Shown here: piece after piece, positions 35,303 through 43,429 of the stretch
Layout: each line of letters opens with the position of its first letter
How positions within the stretch are numbered: the first letter of the stretch is position 1
NCBI GenBank assembly: GCA_039935015.1
Contig: JBDTLC010000099.1
Coordinates: 1 to 47,861, forward strand
From: Paralcaligenes sp039935015
Lineage (GTDB): Bacteria; Pseudomonadota; Gammaproteobacteria; Burkholderiales; Burkholderiaceae_B
Reading direction: 5' to 3'
DNA: 47,861 bases
Notes under the pieces: model-generated
The model's input: the letters and a program-made list of their open reading frames with translations, nothing else
Told to the model about the DNA's origin: nothing
Databases searched by the model: none
Made by a program: the position numbers and the translations under genes

Positions 35303-35348
35303 GGCTGCACGACGCAGCCTTGAGGTTGAACGGAATGCGTTGCACCTC
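35303..35348 (-). promoter_or_regulatory. Twin-hairpin leader of metK, class not recognised
   Basis: Read on the minus strand, hairpin A (35348-35322, 27 bases) pairs GAGGT with ACCTC and, inside a symmetric two-base internal loop, AACG with CGTT around a five-base loop. Three bases... hairpin B (35319-35303, 17 bases) pairs GGCTGC with GCAGCC around a five-base loop. Hairpin B ends five bases before the AAGGA ribosome-binding site. It does not match the SAM riboswitch classes I can recall (SAM-I, -II, -III, -SAH) by eye. No T-run follows, so control, if any, would act on translation or mRNA stability. Confidence 0.5.
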
Positions 35349-35534
35349 GGAAGCTTATAGCCTGGAAGACGGGGCGCGACGCTTTAGCGGATTTATTCTT
35401 CGCGTGGCCACCATTACAAATGGCCCGCTTATCGCCCCGCAAGTTGTCGGTTAACTTAGCGATAGAGCATATTTTAAGCGAAAATAGCTGAAAGCGTATC
35501 TTTCCATTGGCTACAAAAGGGTTATTGTTGTTTT

Positions 35535-36380
35535 ATGCTGCTAATTCTATTCCGACTGCTCGCTGTCGTGCCCTTGCCTATCTTGCACGGTATCGGCCGT
35601 ATAAGCGGTCTTCTGGTCTACACACTCCCAGGCAAATACCGCCAGCGCATGCAGGCCAATGCCAAACAGGCCGGCTACCCCAGCCCCGCTTTTGCGCGCC
35701 AAGCAGCGGCTCAGGCTGGCGCCATGATAATGGAACTCCCCAAGGTCTGGTTGCGCAACCAGCAATGCCTGGACAAGGTCGTTACTGACGATAACGCCGT
35801 GGTTGAAGCAGCCTTGAGTGAAGGGCGCGGCATTCTTTACCTGACCCCGCATTTGGGCTGCTTTGAAATCACGGCCCGCTACCTGACCCGCCACGGTCCT
35901 ATAACAGTCATGTATCGCCCGCCTCGCCAGGCTATCCTGACACCGATCATGGAAAGCGCGCGCAACACCTCGCAGCTAAATGCTGTGCCCGCGAATCTGC
36001 AAGGCGTACGCGAGTTCGTGCGCGCCCTAAAGCGCGGCGAAGCTGTGGGCATGCTGCCCGACCAGGTTCCCGGCGGCGGCGATGGCGTGTGGGCACCTTT
36101 CTTTGACAAACCCGCATACACCATGACGCTGGCAGGCAAGCTGGCAGCCCAAACCGGTGTCGCGGTTATCCTTACGGCGGGCGAGCGCCTGCCGCGAGGC
36201 CAAGGCTGGCGCATCCACTATATACGGCTGTCCGAACCATTGCCTTCAGGCGCCGACGAACAGGCGGCACTGATCAATCGCGCCATGGAAACATTGATAC
36301 GCCGCTGTCCCACGCAATACCTATGGAGCTACAACCGCTACAAAATACCCAAAGGTGCTCCGCGACCTCATCCAATCTGA
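35535..36380 (+). CDS. lpxL: Lysophospholipid acyltransferase family protein, LpxL/HtrB-like (first copy)
   Basis: Adds a secondary acyl chain to lipid A on the inner face of the inner membrane. The 281-residue protein has an N-terminal hydrophobic anchor, the catalytic HX4E motif TPHLGCFE (His106, Glu111), VMYRPPRQ, the GEAVGMLPDQVPGGGDGVWAPFF block and a C-terminal QYLWSYNRYK. Chain length and site preference (lauroyl, myristoyl, 2 or 2') cannot be read from sequence. It starts 252 bases from metK, divergently, and the second copy follows after a single base. Confidence 0.9.
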   Translation: MLLILFRLLAVVPLPILHGIGRISGLLVYTLPGKYRQRMQANAKQAGYPSPAFARQAAAQAGAMIMELPKVWLRNQQCLDKVVTDDNAVVEAALSEGRGILYLTPHLGCFEITARYLTRHGPITVMYRPPRQAILTPIMESARNTSQLNAVPANLQGVREFVRALKRGEAVGMLPDQVPGGGDGVWAPFFDKPAYTMTLAGKLAAQTGVAVILTAGERLPRGQGWRIHYIRLSEPLPSGADEQAALINRAMETLIRRCPTQYLWSYNRYKIPKGAPRPHPI

Positions 36381-36381
36381 C

Positions 36382-37272
36382 ATGCATCCAAGCAAATTAA
36401 TTCTGTTACGGGCGATTTTTTCATATTTCGGCCATTGCAGCACACGTACACGCCTGCGCTACGGACGCGCACTGGGGTGGCTTACACCCAAACTGCTACG
36501 CTCCCGGACTCGTATTGTCAGAATCAATCTGGCGTTGTGCTTCCCCGGTCTCTCGCCATCTGAACAAAAGGCCTGCCTGAGGCGCCATTTTTATCTGCTG
36601 GCGCAGTCCGTGGTGGATCGAGGCCTGTTCTGGTTCGGTCCATCTGCAACCATCAAGGAAGTCGTACATATCAGTGGGCTGGAGCATCTGGAACAGTTGC
36701 TGACGGCCAAGCGCCGCATCATTATGCTCGCGCCGCACTTTATTGCGCTTGACGCGGCCGCTACGCGACTTTCGCTGTTCCTGCTGCAATCGGCCACCCT
36801 GTATACCCCGCAAAGTGATAATGACGTCGACTACCTGGTACGCGAAGGCCGCGGGCGCTTTAACGACGTGCGCCTGGTCAACCGCCATGACGGCGTGCGC
36901 GGCTTGATCCGGCAGCTTCGCGCCGGGATACCCATCTACTATCTGCCGGATATGGACTTTGGCCGCAAAGGCGCCGTGTTTGCCCCCTTTTTTGGCGTAC
37001 AGGCGGCCACGATTCCCGCCACGGCGCAGATTGCCAAAGCATGGAACGCGGTCGTCGTTCCCATCGTAAGCCAGTTGAATCCTGAAACAGGCGGTTATAA
37101 CGTCCGAGTATTGCCGCCGTTGGACGACTTTCCTGGCGAGCAAAGCCTGGAGCAGGCCACGGTGCGTATCAACGGCCTGATCGAAAGCTGGGTCAGACCT
37201 GATCCCGCCCAATATTATTGGGTGCATCGTCGGTTTAAAACACGCCCCGAAGGTGAAAAAAAGTTCTATTAG
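36382..37272 (+). CDS. Lysophospholipid acyltransferase family protein, LpxL/LpxM-like (second copy)
   Basis: A 296-residue lipid A late acyltransferase. It has the alternative HX4D catalytic motif APHFIALD (His119, Asp124), ATLYTPQSDNDVDYLVREGR, GIPIYYLPDMDFGRKGAVFAPFFGVQAATIP and the C-terminal QYYWVHRRFKTRPEGE. ATG at 36382 is one base after the stop of the first copy and has no own ribosome-binding site that I can see, so translational coupling is likely. The two copies share the fold but only limited identity; they probably add different chains. Bordetella is known to carry two lpxL-type genes. Confidence 0.9.
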   Translation: MHPSKLILLRAIFSYFGHCSTRTRLRYGRALGWLTPKLLRSRTRIVRINLALCFPGLSPSEQKACLRRHFYLLAQSVVDRGLFWFGPSATIKEVVHISGLEHLEQLLTAKRRIIMLAPHFIALDAAATRLSLFLLQSATLYTPQSDNDVDYLVREGRGRFNDVRLVNRHDGVRGLIRQLRAGIPIYYLPDMDFGRKGAVFAPFFGVQAATIPATAQIAKAWNAVVVPIVSQLNPETGGYNVRVLPPLDDFPGEQSLEQATVRINGLIESWVRPDPAQYYWVHRRFKTRPEGEKKFY

Positions 37273-37287
37273 GGGATAATCTCGAAC

Positions 37288-38181
37288 ATGATCTGGAATT
37301 TCTCAAAAATGCATGGCGCCGGCAACGACTTTGTCGTGCTCGATGGCGTGCGCCAAAATATCGACATGACGCCGCAACGCGCGCGCGCCCTGGCTGACCG
37401 GCACTTTGGCATCGGTGCCGATCAAATCCTACTGGTGCAGCCGCCACATCACCCCGAAGCCGATTTCCGCTACCGGATCTTCAACTCAGACGGCAGCGAA
37501 GTTGAGCACTGCGGCAACGGTGCGCGTTGTTTTGTACAGTTCGTGCACGAGCAGGGCCTGTCGGGCCGCAACCCCTTGCGTGCTGAAATCGCCACCGGCC
37601 TGCTCACACTAGATCAAGCGGACAGCGGCGAGGTCACCGTAGACATGGGTCAAACCCGCTTCCTCCCCGCCGATCTACCCTTCGACACCCAGGGCCTGGC
37701 ATCCAGAACCTGCGGCGCCGACACCCTATGGGCATTGCCTCTGGCCAACCACACAACAGTGGAACTATCGCTGGTGGCCATCTCCAACCCACACGCCGTG
37801 CAGCAAGTGGTCGATGTCGATTCGGCGCCCGTCGGCGAACAGGGACCACTGATCGAGTCGCACCCTCGCTTTGCCAGGCGGGTCAACGCCGGATTCATGC
37901 AAATCGTTGATCGTCGCACGATTCGGCTGCGCGTTTACGAACGCGGCGCAGGCGAAACCCTGGCATGCGGCACAGGTGCGTGCGCCGCCGTGGTCGCTGG
38001 CATACGTCGCGGGCTGCTTGACAGCCTGGTACAAGTCCACACACGAGGCGGATTGCTGGCTATATCCTGGGACCAAACCCAGCTCACCATGAGCGGCCCG
38101 GCGGTGACGGTCTTCCGTGGCCAGGTCGATATCGATGCCCTCACCTATTCTCTCAATCTGAAGGAACATCCCAAGCCATGA
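37288..38181 (+). CDS. dapF: Diaminopimelate epimerase
   Basis: Interconverts LL- and meso-diaminopimelate for lysine and peptidoglycan. The 297-residue protein has both catalytic cysteines: Cys75 in EVEHCGNGARC and Cys227 in ETLACGTGACAA, with FSKMHGAGNDFVVLDG at the N terminus. It starts 15 bases after the second acyltransferase and overlaps the DUF484 gene by four bases (ATGA), so lpxL-lpxL-dapF-DUF484-xerC looks like one transcription unit. Confidence 0.97.
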   Translation: MIWNFSKMHGAGNDFVVLDGVRQNIDMTPQRARALADRHFGIGADQILLVQPPHHPEADFRYRIFNSDGSEVEHCGNGARCFVQFVHEQGLSGRNPLRAEIATGLLTLDQADSGEVTVDMGQTRFLPADLPFDTQGLASRTCGADTLWALPLANHTTVELSLVAISNPHAVQQVVDVDSAPVGEQGPLIESHPRFARRVNAGFMQIVDRRTIRLRVYERGAGETLACGTGACAAVVAGIRRGLLDSLVQVHTRGGLLAISWDQTQLTMSGPAVTVFRGQVDIDALTYSLNLKEHPKP

Positions 38182-38846
38182 GCGCCGACTCCATTTCCGC
38201 CGAAGACATCGCCCAGTTTCTTAAAGAAAATCCCGAGTTCTTGCAAGATCACGCCGATTTGTTTGCCAGCCTGCGCGTACCCCATCCTCACGAAGCGCGA
38301 GCGATCTCTTTGGGTGAACGCCAGATCATGACTTTACGCGCCAAAACTAAAGATCTTGAATGGCGCCTTGCCGGATTGATCAGCAATGCCTCGGGCAATG
38401 AAAAAATCAGCAAATCTTTAAATACCTGGTGTCGCAAAATGCTGGCCGAATCCGACCCCACTCAGATCCCCGCGCACATTGTGCGCAATTTGAGCGATCT
38501 GTTCGACTTGCCCACCATCGCGCTACGCCTGTGGGATGTGCCCAAGCTTGTCGACAGCGAATTTACGCAAGATGTCAACGAACTCGTCAAAGAATACGCG
38601 CGCACACTGGCCAAACCTTATTGCGGCCCTTTGCAAGACCAAGAGGTTGCCGGCTGGCTGGGATCCAGGCCCGCTTCGCTCGCCATCGTCGCACTCAAGC
38701 CGATGGGGGTTGACGAGCCCTTTGGCTTGCTCGTACTAGGGTCCGATGATCCAGATCGTTTCACCCAGGATATGGGCACCAGCTTTCTGGACACTATCAA
38801 CGAGCTGGCCAGTGCCAGTTTAAGCCGCCTGTCACACGCCGACTGA
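38178..38846 (+). CDS. DUF484 family protein (YigA-like)
   Basis: A 222-residue GAF-like protein. The N-terminal block DIAQFLKENPEFLQDHADLFASLRVPHPH is the family signature, followed by a coiled-coil stretch (about residues 45-75) and a GAF-like domain. The order dapF-DUF484-xerC is the same as dapF-yigA-xerC in E. coli. Function is unknown; the conserved link with a recombinase suggests but does not prove a role in chromosome segregation. Confidence 0.9.
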   Translation: MSADSISAEDIAQFLKENPEFLQDHADLFASLRVPHPHEARAISLGERQIMTLRAKTKDLEWRLAGLISNASGNEKISKSLNTWCRKMLAESDPTQIPAHIVRNLSDLFDLPTIALRLWDVPKLVDSEFTQDVNELVKEYARTLAKPYCGPLQDQEVAGWLGSRPASLAIVALKPMGVDEPFGLLVLGSDDPDRFTQDMGTSFLDTINELASASLSRLSHAD

Positions 38847-38854
38847 ACTCTATC

Positions 38855-39814
38855 ATGTCCGCTCTACCTCCACCCATGGAACAATGGCTGGCCCACCTGC
38901 AGGCCAACCGGCGCTATTCCATACACACCGTGGATGGCTACCGGCACGACCTGCAGCATCTCACCCACTGCCAACCCGGCGTCGCGCTCGAAGGCATGAC
39001 AGAAAACCACATCCGGCAATCGGTGGCACGCCTGCACGGACAAGGCCTGGGGCCTCGCAGCCTGGCACGCGCCTTGGCTGCCTGGCGCGGCTTCTATCAA
39101 TGGTGGTCACCGCAAGCCGGCCTTACCAACAACCCCGTGGCCGGTATACGAGCCCCCAAAGCACCCCGCAATTTACCCAAAGCCCTGTCGGTTGAACAGG
39201 CTCAGGTATTGCTGGACCATCCAGGTTTGCCAGAACCCAAGACAGCCATAGAATGCCGCGATCAGGCTATGTTCGAAGTGCTTTACTCAAGCGGCTTGCG
39301 CTTGGCCGAACTGGTCAGCCTCGATTGGCGCTACACAAGGGCCGCTGGCTACGAGACGCAAAGCTGGATTCAACCCGAGGAGCACGAAGTCACCGTCAAA
39401 GGAAAAGGCAACAAAACGCGGAGTGTACCGTTGGGGGGCAAGGCAATACAGGCCGTCAAACGCTGGCTGGAAGTGCGTGATCAGTTGGCCGCGGCGGCGG
39501 TCTCGCCCGGCGGTGCGTCTGACGCAGCGGCGCTGTTTTTAGGGGCCCGGGGCAAACGGATCTCGCCACGAGTGGTGCAGTTGCAGCTCGACCGGCTAGC
39601 TATCCGCGTAGGCTTGCCGATGCATGTACACCCCCATATTCTGCGCCACAGCTTCGCCAGCCACCTGCTGCAATCGGCACAAGACCTGCGAGCGGTGCAG
39701 GACATGCTGGGGCATGCCAACATTTCCACTACCCAGATCTACACGCGACTGGATTTTCAGCATCTGGCAAAAGCCTACGACCTGGCTCATCCACGCGCCA
39801 ACCGCAAACGGTAA
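38855..39814 (+). CDS. xerC: Tyrosine recombinase XerC
   Basis: With XerD resolves chromosome dimers at dif. The 319-residue product has a SAM-like N-terminal domain and the full catalytic set: Arg149 (SSGLRLAEL), Lys184 (VKGKGNKTR), His261/Arg264 (HILRHSFASHLL), His287 (LGHANI) and Tyr296 (TQIYTRLDF). Between Arg149 and Lys184 there are roughly 11 more residues than in E. coli XerC, a segment rich in Tyr, Gln and Glu. Last gene of the lpxL-xerC run; it abuts the converging znuA with no gap. No dif site was recognised in the window. Confidence 0.95.
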   Translation: MSALPPPMEQWLAHLQANRRYSIHTVDGYRHDLQHLTHCQPGVALEGMTENHIRQSVARLHGQGLGPRSLARALAAWRGFYQWWSPQAGLTNNPVAGIRAPKAPRNLPKALSVEQAQVLLDHPGLPEPKTAIECRDQAMFEVLYSSGLRLAELVSLDWRYTRAAGYETQSWIQPEEHEVTVKGKGNKTRSVPLGGKAIQAVKRWLEVRDQLAAAAVSPGGASDAAALFLGARGKRISPRVVQLQLDRLAIRVGLPMHVHPHILRHSFASHLLQSAQDLRAVQDMLGHANISTTQIYTRLDFQHLAKAYDLAHPRANRKR

Positions 39815-40846
39815 CTATTGCTTCTTGGTATCCAGAGCATAGATGAGCTTGCCGGCGTTCCATTCGAACATGCCCAAGTATGTGCCGGCAGGCTGATCGG
39901 GAGGGGCCAGCGCGTCCGAATACAGGGTCCCACCCACCTTAGCGCCGGTCTCGCGGGAAATTTGCCGAATCAGCTTCGCGCTGCTTATGTTCTCGACAAA
40001 CACAGCCGGCACATGTTCCCTCCTGACCTGTCTGATAATACTGGCGACCTCTTTGGCCGATGGCTCGGCCTCGTTAGAGACACCAACCGCCGAAATAAAC
40101 TGTACGCCGTAGGCCTGGCCGAAATAACCGAATGCGTCATGCGAGGTAACCACCTTGCGCCGCGCTTCTGGAATCGCGGCCAGTGATTGCTTGATCTGTG
40201 CGTCCAGCGTTTTGATCTGCTGCATGTAGATCCGCGCATGCTCTTGATAATCGGCCGCGTGTTCAGGATCGGCCGCCACCAGCGCCGCCGTTATGTTCTG
40301 GACATAAATGAGGCCGTTGCTCAGACTCTGCCACGCGTGCGGATCGATATGCGTATGATCATGATCGTTCGAATTTTCCGGCGCACTATGACCACGTCGC
40401 GCCGACGCACGCCCATGGCTTTCTTCCATCGCCACCAGCGCCTGCTCGGCCGAAGTCAGCTGGCGCGGCGTCACTCCCTTGCTCGCCACAATCTCTTGGC
40501 CTTTGAATCCCGAAGCGGCCACAAGCCGTGGCATCCAGCTTTCAAACCCCAACCCGTTGACAAACAAAACCCTGGCCTGAGACAAGGCGCGCGCATCTTT
40601 AGGAGTTGGCTCGAAAGTGTGCGGATCGCCGTTGGGGCCCACGATCGTGGTCAAGGCGATATGATCGCCGCCAACGACTCGAACCATATCACCCAGCACT
40701 GAAAAGCTTGCAACCACATTCAGCGGCGCGGCCTCGGCCGCGCAAGCGAAGAAAATTGACATCAACAGCGCTACGCCCGCAAGCGCCGACAGTATTCTGC
40801 GGCGCAAGGGCCTCACACCAAATTTCACCATCCATGCGCCATACAT
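39815..40846 (-). CDS. znuA: Zinc ABC transporter periplasmic binding protein
   Basis: Captures Zn2+ in the periplasm for the ZnuBC permease. The 343-residue product has a basic N terminus and signal peptide ending near AEA (residue 39), GDPHTFEPTPKDARAL with a ligand His, a histidine-rich loop (about residues 175-200, NDHDHTHIDPHAW) typical of zinc rather than manganese binders, and VVTSHDAFGYFGQAYGV with the last His ligand. The frame is open to 41047 inside znuB; ATG at 40846 has GGAG seven bases upstream and gives a proper signal peptide. Third gene of znuC-znuB-znuA, 22 bases after znuB. Confidence 0.93.
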   Translation of the reverse strand: MYGAWMVKFGVRPLRRRILSALAGVALLMSIFFACAAEAAPLNVVASFSVLGDMVRVVGGDHIALTTIVGPNGDPHTFEPTPKDARALSQARVLFVNGLGFESWMPRLVAASGFKGQEIVASKGVTPRQLTSAEQALVAMEESHGRASARRGHSAPENSNDHDHTHIDPHAWQSLSNGLIYVQNITAALVAADPEHAADYQEHARIYMQQIKTLDAQIKQSLAAIPEARRKVVTSHDAFGYFGQAYGVQFISAVGVSNEAEPSAKEVASIIRQVRREHVPAVFVENISSAKLIRQISRETGAKVGGTLYSDALAPPDQPAGTYLGMFEWNAGKLIYALDTKKQ

Positions 40847-40868
40847 ACCTATTCTCCGCACAAAATAA

Positions 40869-41771
40869 TCAGTTACTTTCATCCATCTGCGACAAACGGC
40901 GATGGCGGGCTCGAGCCCGCCTGGCAGCCTGCAGCAGGCCGCCCTGAGGGCCCAGAAATATAGACAGAAAATACACCACGCCCGCAGACAGAATGATGGC
41001 AGGCGAAGCCGGCACGTTGGCATGATAGGACACCAGCAGGCCGGCATAACAGGAAAACATGCCTATGGCGCCGGCCAGCACCATTTGCCGACCCGCAGAA
41101 CGTGCCCAGAAGCGGGCCGCAGTGGCGGGCAGCATCATGATGCCCACCACCATCAGAGTACCGAGAACCTGAAAGCCGGCCACCAGAGTCATGACCATCA
41201 ACACGAGAAACACCATATGGCTTAGCGACCCCGGCCCACGCTGCGCACGCAGAAAGCCCGGGTCCAGGCACTCGACTACCAGTGGCCGGAAAATAATGGC
41301 CATCACCACCAAAGTGATGCTGCTGCATAGGGTGACCAGCAACAACGAGGCATCATCGAGGCCCAGAACCGTCCCGAAGAGGACATGAATCAAATCCATG
41401 TTGGAGCCGCGCAGCGACACCAGCAGCACCCCCAGACCCAAAGAAATCAGATAAAACGCGGCGAAGCTAGCGTCTTCGCGCAAGGGGGTCGCCCGAGCTA
41501 CCGCGCCTGCCAGCAAGGCCACAATCAGGCCGGTCACCATGCCTCCGATTGTCATGGCACCCAGAGATAATCCCGCAGTCAAAAATCCCACGGCAACGCC
41601 GGGCAAGATGGCGTGCGCCATCGCGTCACCCATCAGGCTCATGCGACGCAACACCAGAAATACGCCGAGCGGGCCTGCGGCAAACGCCAGCGCAAACGAC
41701 CCGGCCAACGCCCGGCCCATGAATCCAAATTCGATAAACGGCGCGAAGAACCAGCCATACAGCCACATCAT
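40869..41771 (-). CDS. znuB: Zinc ABC transporter permease
   Basis: Membrane channel of the zinc importer. The 300-residue protein has about eight hydrophobic segments and the family blocks GVFLVLRRMSLMGDAMAHAILPGVAVGF (with the EAA-like loop) and LGTLMVVGIMMLPAATA-type region LMVVGIMMLPATAARFWA. Start ATG at 41771 shares one base with the znuC stop (TGATG), so the two are coupled; GGGGG lies just upstream. Confidence 0.93.
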   Translation of the reverse strand: MMWLYGWFFAPFIEFGFMGRALAGSFALAFAAGPLGVFLVLRRMSLMGDAMAHAILPGVAVGFLTAGLSLGAMTIGGMVTGLIVALLAGAVARATPLREDASFAAFYLISLGLGVLLVSLRGSNMDLIHVLFGTVLGLDDASLLLVTLCSSITLVVMAIIFRPLVVECLDPGFLRAQRGPGSLSHMVFLVLMVMTLVAGFQVLGTLMVVGIMMLPATAARFWARSAGRQMVLAGAIGMFSCYAGLLVSYHANVPASPAIILSAGVVYFLSIFLGPQGGLLQAARRARARHRRLSQMDESN

Positions 41772-42484
41772 CAGTAATCCCCCGCACACAGATGACGCGC
41801 CAGATGCAGGTTCTCAGGGGTCAGCACGTCAGCCGTCGCTCCCCATCCGACCGCCTGGCCGGCCAACAACAGAGCCTGGGGAAACGAAGCGCGCACCATG
41901 TCCAGATCATGCAGGACTGCAATCACCGTGCGGCCCTCATGATTCCAGCGCAACAGCAAAGCCATAAGGTCTTCGGTCGTTGCACGGTCGACTGCGGCAA
42001 AAGGTTCGTCCAGCAGCAGGGTTTGTGCATCATGCAGCAACAAACGGGCAAACAGCGCACGCTGCAACTGCCCGCCCGACAAAGTGCCCACGACACGCGC
42101 GCCAAAATCGGCCATTCCTACCGTTTCCAGCGCCTGCCATACGCGCTCACGCTCGGCGGCATCAAAACGCCCCCAGGCGCCTACGCGGCGCCAGGCCCCC
42201 AAGGCCACCAGATCATAGGTGCTGATGGGAAAGCTACGATCCAGCTCTCCAACTTGGGGCAGGCACGCCATATCGTCGCGAGTATCTCCGCTTAGACGGA
42301 TGCGGCCACGCAAAGGACTTAGTACGCCCATAATGCCCTTGATCAGAGTCGATTTACCGGCGCCGTTGGGACCAACAATTGCCGTTAATGACCCGCGTTC
42401 AAAAGCCCCACTCAGATTTCGGATGGCGACGCGTTCGCGCCATCCGAAAGACACCCGATCCAGTTCGATAACAGCGCCCGTCAT
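41771..42484 (-). CDS. znuC: Zinc ABC transporter ATP-binding protein
   Basis: Powers zinc import. The 237-residue ATPase has Walker A GPNGAGKST (about residues 38-46), the Q-loop CLPQVGELDRSFP, the ABC signature LSGGQLQR, Walker B TLLLDEPFAAVD and the switch His in VLHDLD. The C-terminal CAGDY is short, without the extra metal-binding tail seen in some relatives. It is the first transporter gene of the operon and follows a predicted 50-codon membrane peptide by four bases. Zinc control through the upstream Zur box is expected. Confidence 0.94.
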   Translation of the reverse strand: MTGAVIELDRVSFGWRERVAIRNLSGAFERGSLTAIVGPNGAGKSTLIKGIMGVLSPLRGRIRLSGDTRDDMACLPQVGELDRSFPISTYDLVALGAWRRVGAWGRFDAAERERVWQALETVGMADFGARVVGTLSGGQLQRALFARLLLHDAQTLLLDEPFAAVDRATTEDLMALLLRWNHEGRTVIAVLHDLDMVRASFPQALLLAGQAVGWGATADVLTPENLHLARHLCAGDY

Positions 42485-42488
42485 CGCG

Positions 42489-42641
42489 TCAGATCCGCCA
42501 CCAGCCCATCGCCCAGCCAGTCAAACCCCACATCAAAACTACAACTATCGCCACACGAGCCACGCGCGCGCCGCAAGACGCCAGAAGCGCCGAGCCACGA
42601 TAAGTGCGCAGACGATCGGCATGAGCAGGAAGTATGGACAT
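42489..42641 (-). CDS. Possible 50-residue membrane peptide upstream of znuC
   Basis: ATG at 42641 and TGA at 42489-42491, four bases before the znuC start, encode a 50-residue peptide with a basic N-terminal half (DRLRTYRGSALL) and one hydrophobic segment, VARVAIVVVLMWGLTGWAMG (residues 28-47), then WWRI. A typical single-span small protein. No good ribosome-binding site is visible, and the region could simply be leader. Family not recognised. The tight spacing to znuC and position behind the Zur box are the reasons to list it. Confidence 0.35.
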   Translation of the reverse strand: MSILPAHADRLRTYRGSALLASCGARVARVAIVVVLMWGLTGWAMGWWRI

Positions 42642-42711
42642 GAATATGCAGGGACGAAGCGCCCAAGGTTGAATCTAAGGACTGAGTTGAAGGAATTAGG
42701 TTTACATGCTT

Positions 42712-42729
42712 GTTATGTTATAACATAAC
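42712..42729. promoter_or_regulatory. Zur box (perfect 18-bp palindrome) between znuC and zur
   Basis: GTTATGTTATAACATAAC is a perfect palindrome and closely resembles the AT-rich Zur operator core of Proteobacteria (TGTTATANTATAACA type). On the plus strand it covers the -10 of a possible zur promoter (TTTACA at 42701-42706, 17-base spacer, CATAAC at 42724-42729). It lies 41 bases before zur and about 230 bases before znuC, so one site could control both directions. Confidence 0.8.
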
Positions 42730-42770
42730 TATCCTAACACTATGCTGACGATCCACTTTCGCGCACTGCC

Positions 42771-43259
42771 ATGTCAGACCACCCCACCACCTCCGCTGTC
42801 GTTGCACGCCAGCTCGACACTGCCGAGTCTTTGTGTCGTTCGCGCGGCAAACGTTTGACGCCTATTCGGCGCAAAGTGCTGGAGATACTGTTGCGCGAGC
42901 GGCGCAGCCTGAAGGCCTACGAGCTGCTGGAGGAAATCCGGCCGGTACAGGCCGGGGCAGCTCCGCCCACGGTATACCGCGCACTGGATTTCCTGGTCGA
43001 AGAGGGCTTGATTCATCGCCTGGACGCCATTAATGCCTGGACCGCGTGCCTGGATGCCGCCGGAACACCACACGATCTGCTGGTCATCTGCACTAGCTGT
43101 GGCGCCGTAGCCGAGCTTAGTGACCCCGTCCTCAGTCTGCAACTGGCGCAAAAAGTAGCTGAAGCAGGCTTTATGCTCTCGACCCACGAAACCGAATTGC
43201 GTGCCCTGTGCCAGCGGTGTCAGAGGCAATCGCCTCAGACCCATTTGCATGATCACTAG
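42771..43259 (+). CDS. zur: Zinc uptake regulator, Fur family
   Basis: Represses zinc import genes when zinc is bound. The 162-residue protein has the Fur-type winged helix (RLTPIRRKVLEILL, PPTVYRALDFLVEEGLIHRL, about residues 28-85) and a structural zinc site of two CxxC pairs: Cys107/Cys110 (ICTSCG) and Cys147/Cys150 (LCQRCQ). His101 and the C-terminal HLHDH could contribute to the sensing site. Assignment as Zur rather than Fur rests on divergent znuCBA, the operator between them, and the CxxC arrangement. ATG at 42771 is the natural start after the Zur box; self-repression is plausible. Confidence 0.92.
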   Translation: MSDHPTTSAVVARQLDTAESLCRSRGKRLTPIRRKVLEILLRERRSLKAYELLEEIRPVQAGAAPPTVYRALDFLVEEGLIHRLDAINAWTACLDAAGTPHDLLVICTSCGAVAELSDPVLSLQLAQKVAEAGFMLSTHETELRALCQRCQRQSPQTHLHDH

Positions 43260-43276
43260 GGGCTCATAGGTATCTG

Positions 43277-43304
43277 ATTTATCAAGAAAATACAATTTAT
43301 CAAG
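43277..43304 (+). repeat. 10-base direct repeat upstream of the COG0523 gene
   Basis: ATTTATCAAG occurs at 43277-43286 and again at 43295-43304, an 18-base period, just past the zur stop. It ends eight bases before a plausible promoter, so it may be a binding site for an activator or repressor. It does not resemble the Zur palindrome. Confidence 0.5.
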
Positions 43305-43311
43305 GAGCCAT

Positions 43312-43340
43312 TTGCTCTAAAGCGTATGCTGTGCTGTAAT
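43312..43340 (+). promoter_or_regulatory. Putative promoter of the COG0523 GTPase gene
   Basis: TTGCTC (43312-43317), an exact 17-base spacer and TGTAAT (43335-43340). The start would lie about 85 bases before the ATG at 43430. It suggests the GTPase is not only read through from zur. Confidence 0.35.
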
Positions 43341-43429
43341 CGCACGTTGTATTATTTTGCGGTGCAAATTGATAGTTGCCACTCACCCAAGCGTCTTCTG
43401 ACTTTTGACCCGCACCAGTGAGGTCCACA

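Noticed and set aside
34296..35360. Long open frame antisense to metK
   Set aside because: Shadow of a strongly conserved gene in GC-rich DNA; its protein shows no domain.
42481..42666. 61-codon frame before znuC with TTG start and an HIHVH stretch, overlapping znuC by four bases
   Set aside because: TTG start without ribosome-binding site and no plausible fold; the 50-codon frame in the same stretch has an ATG and a proper membrane span.
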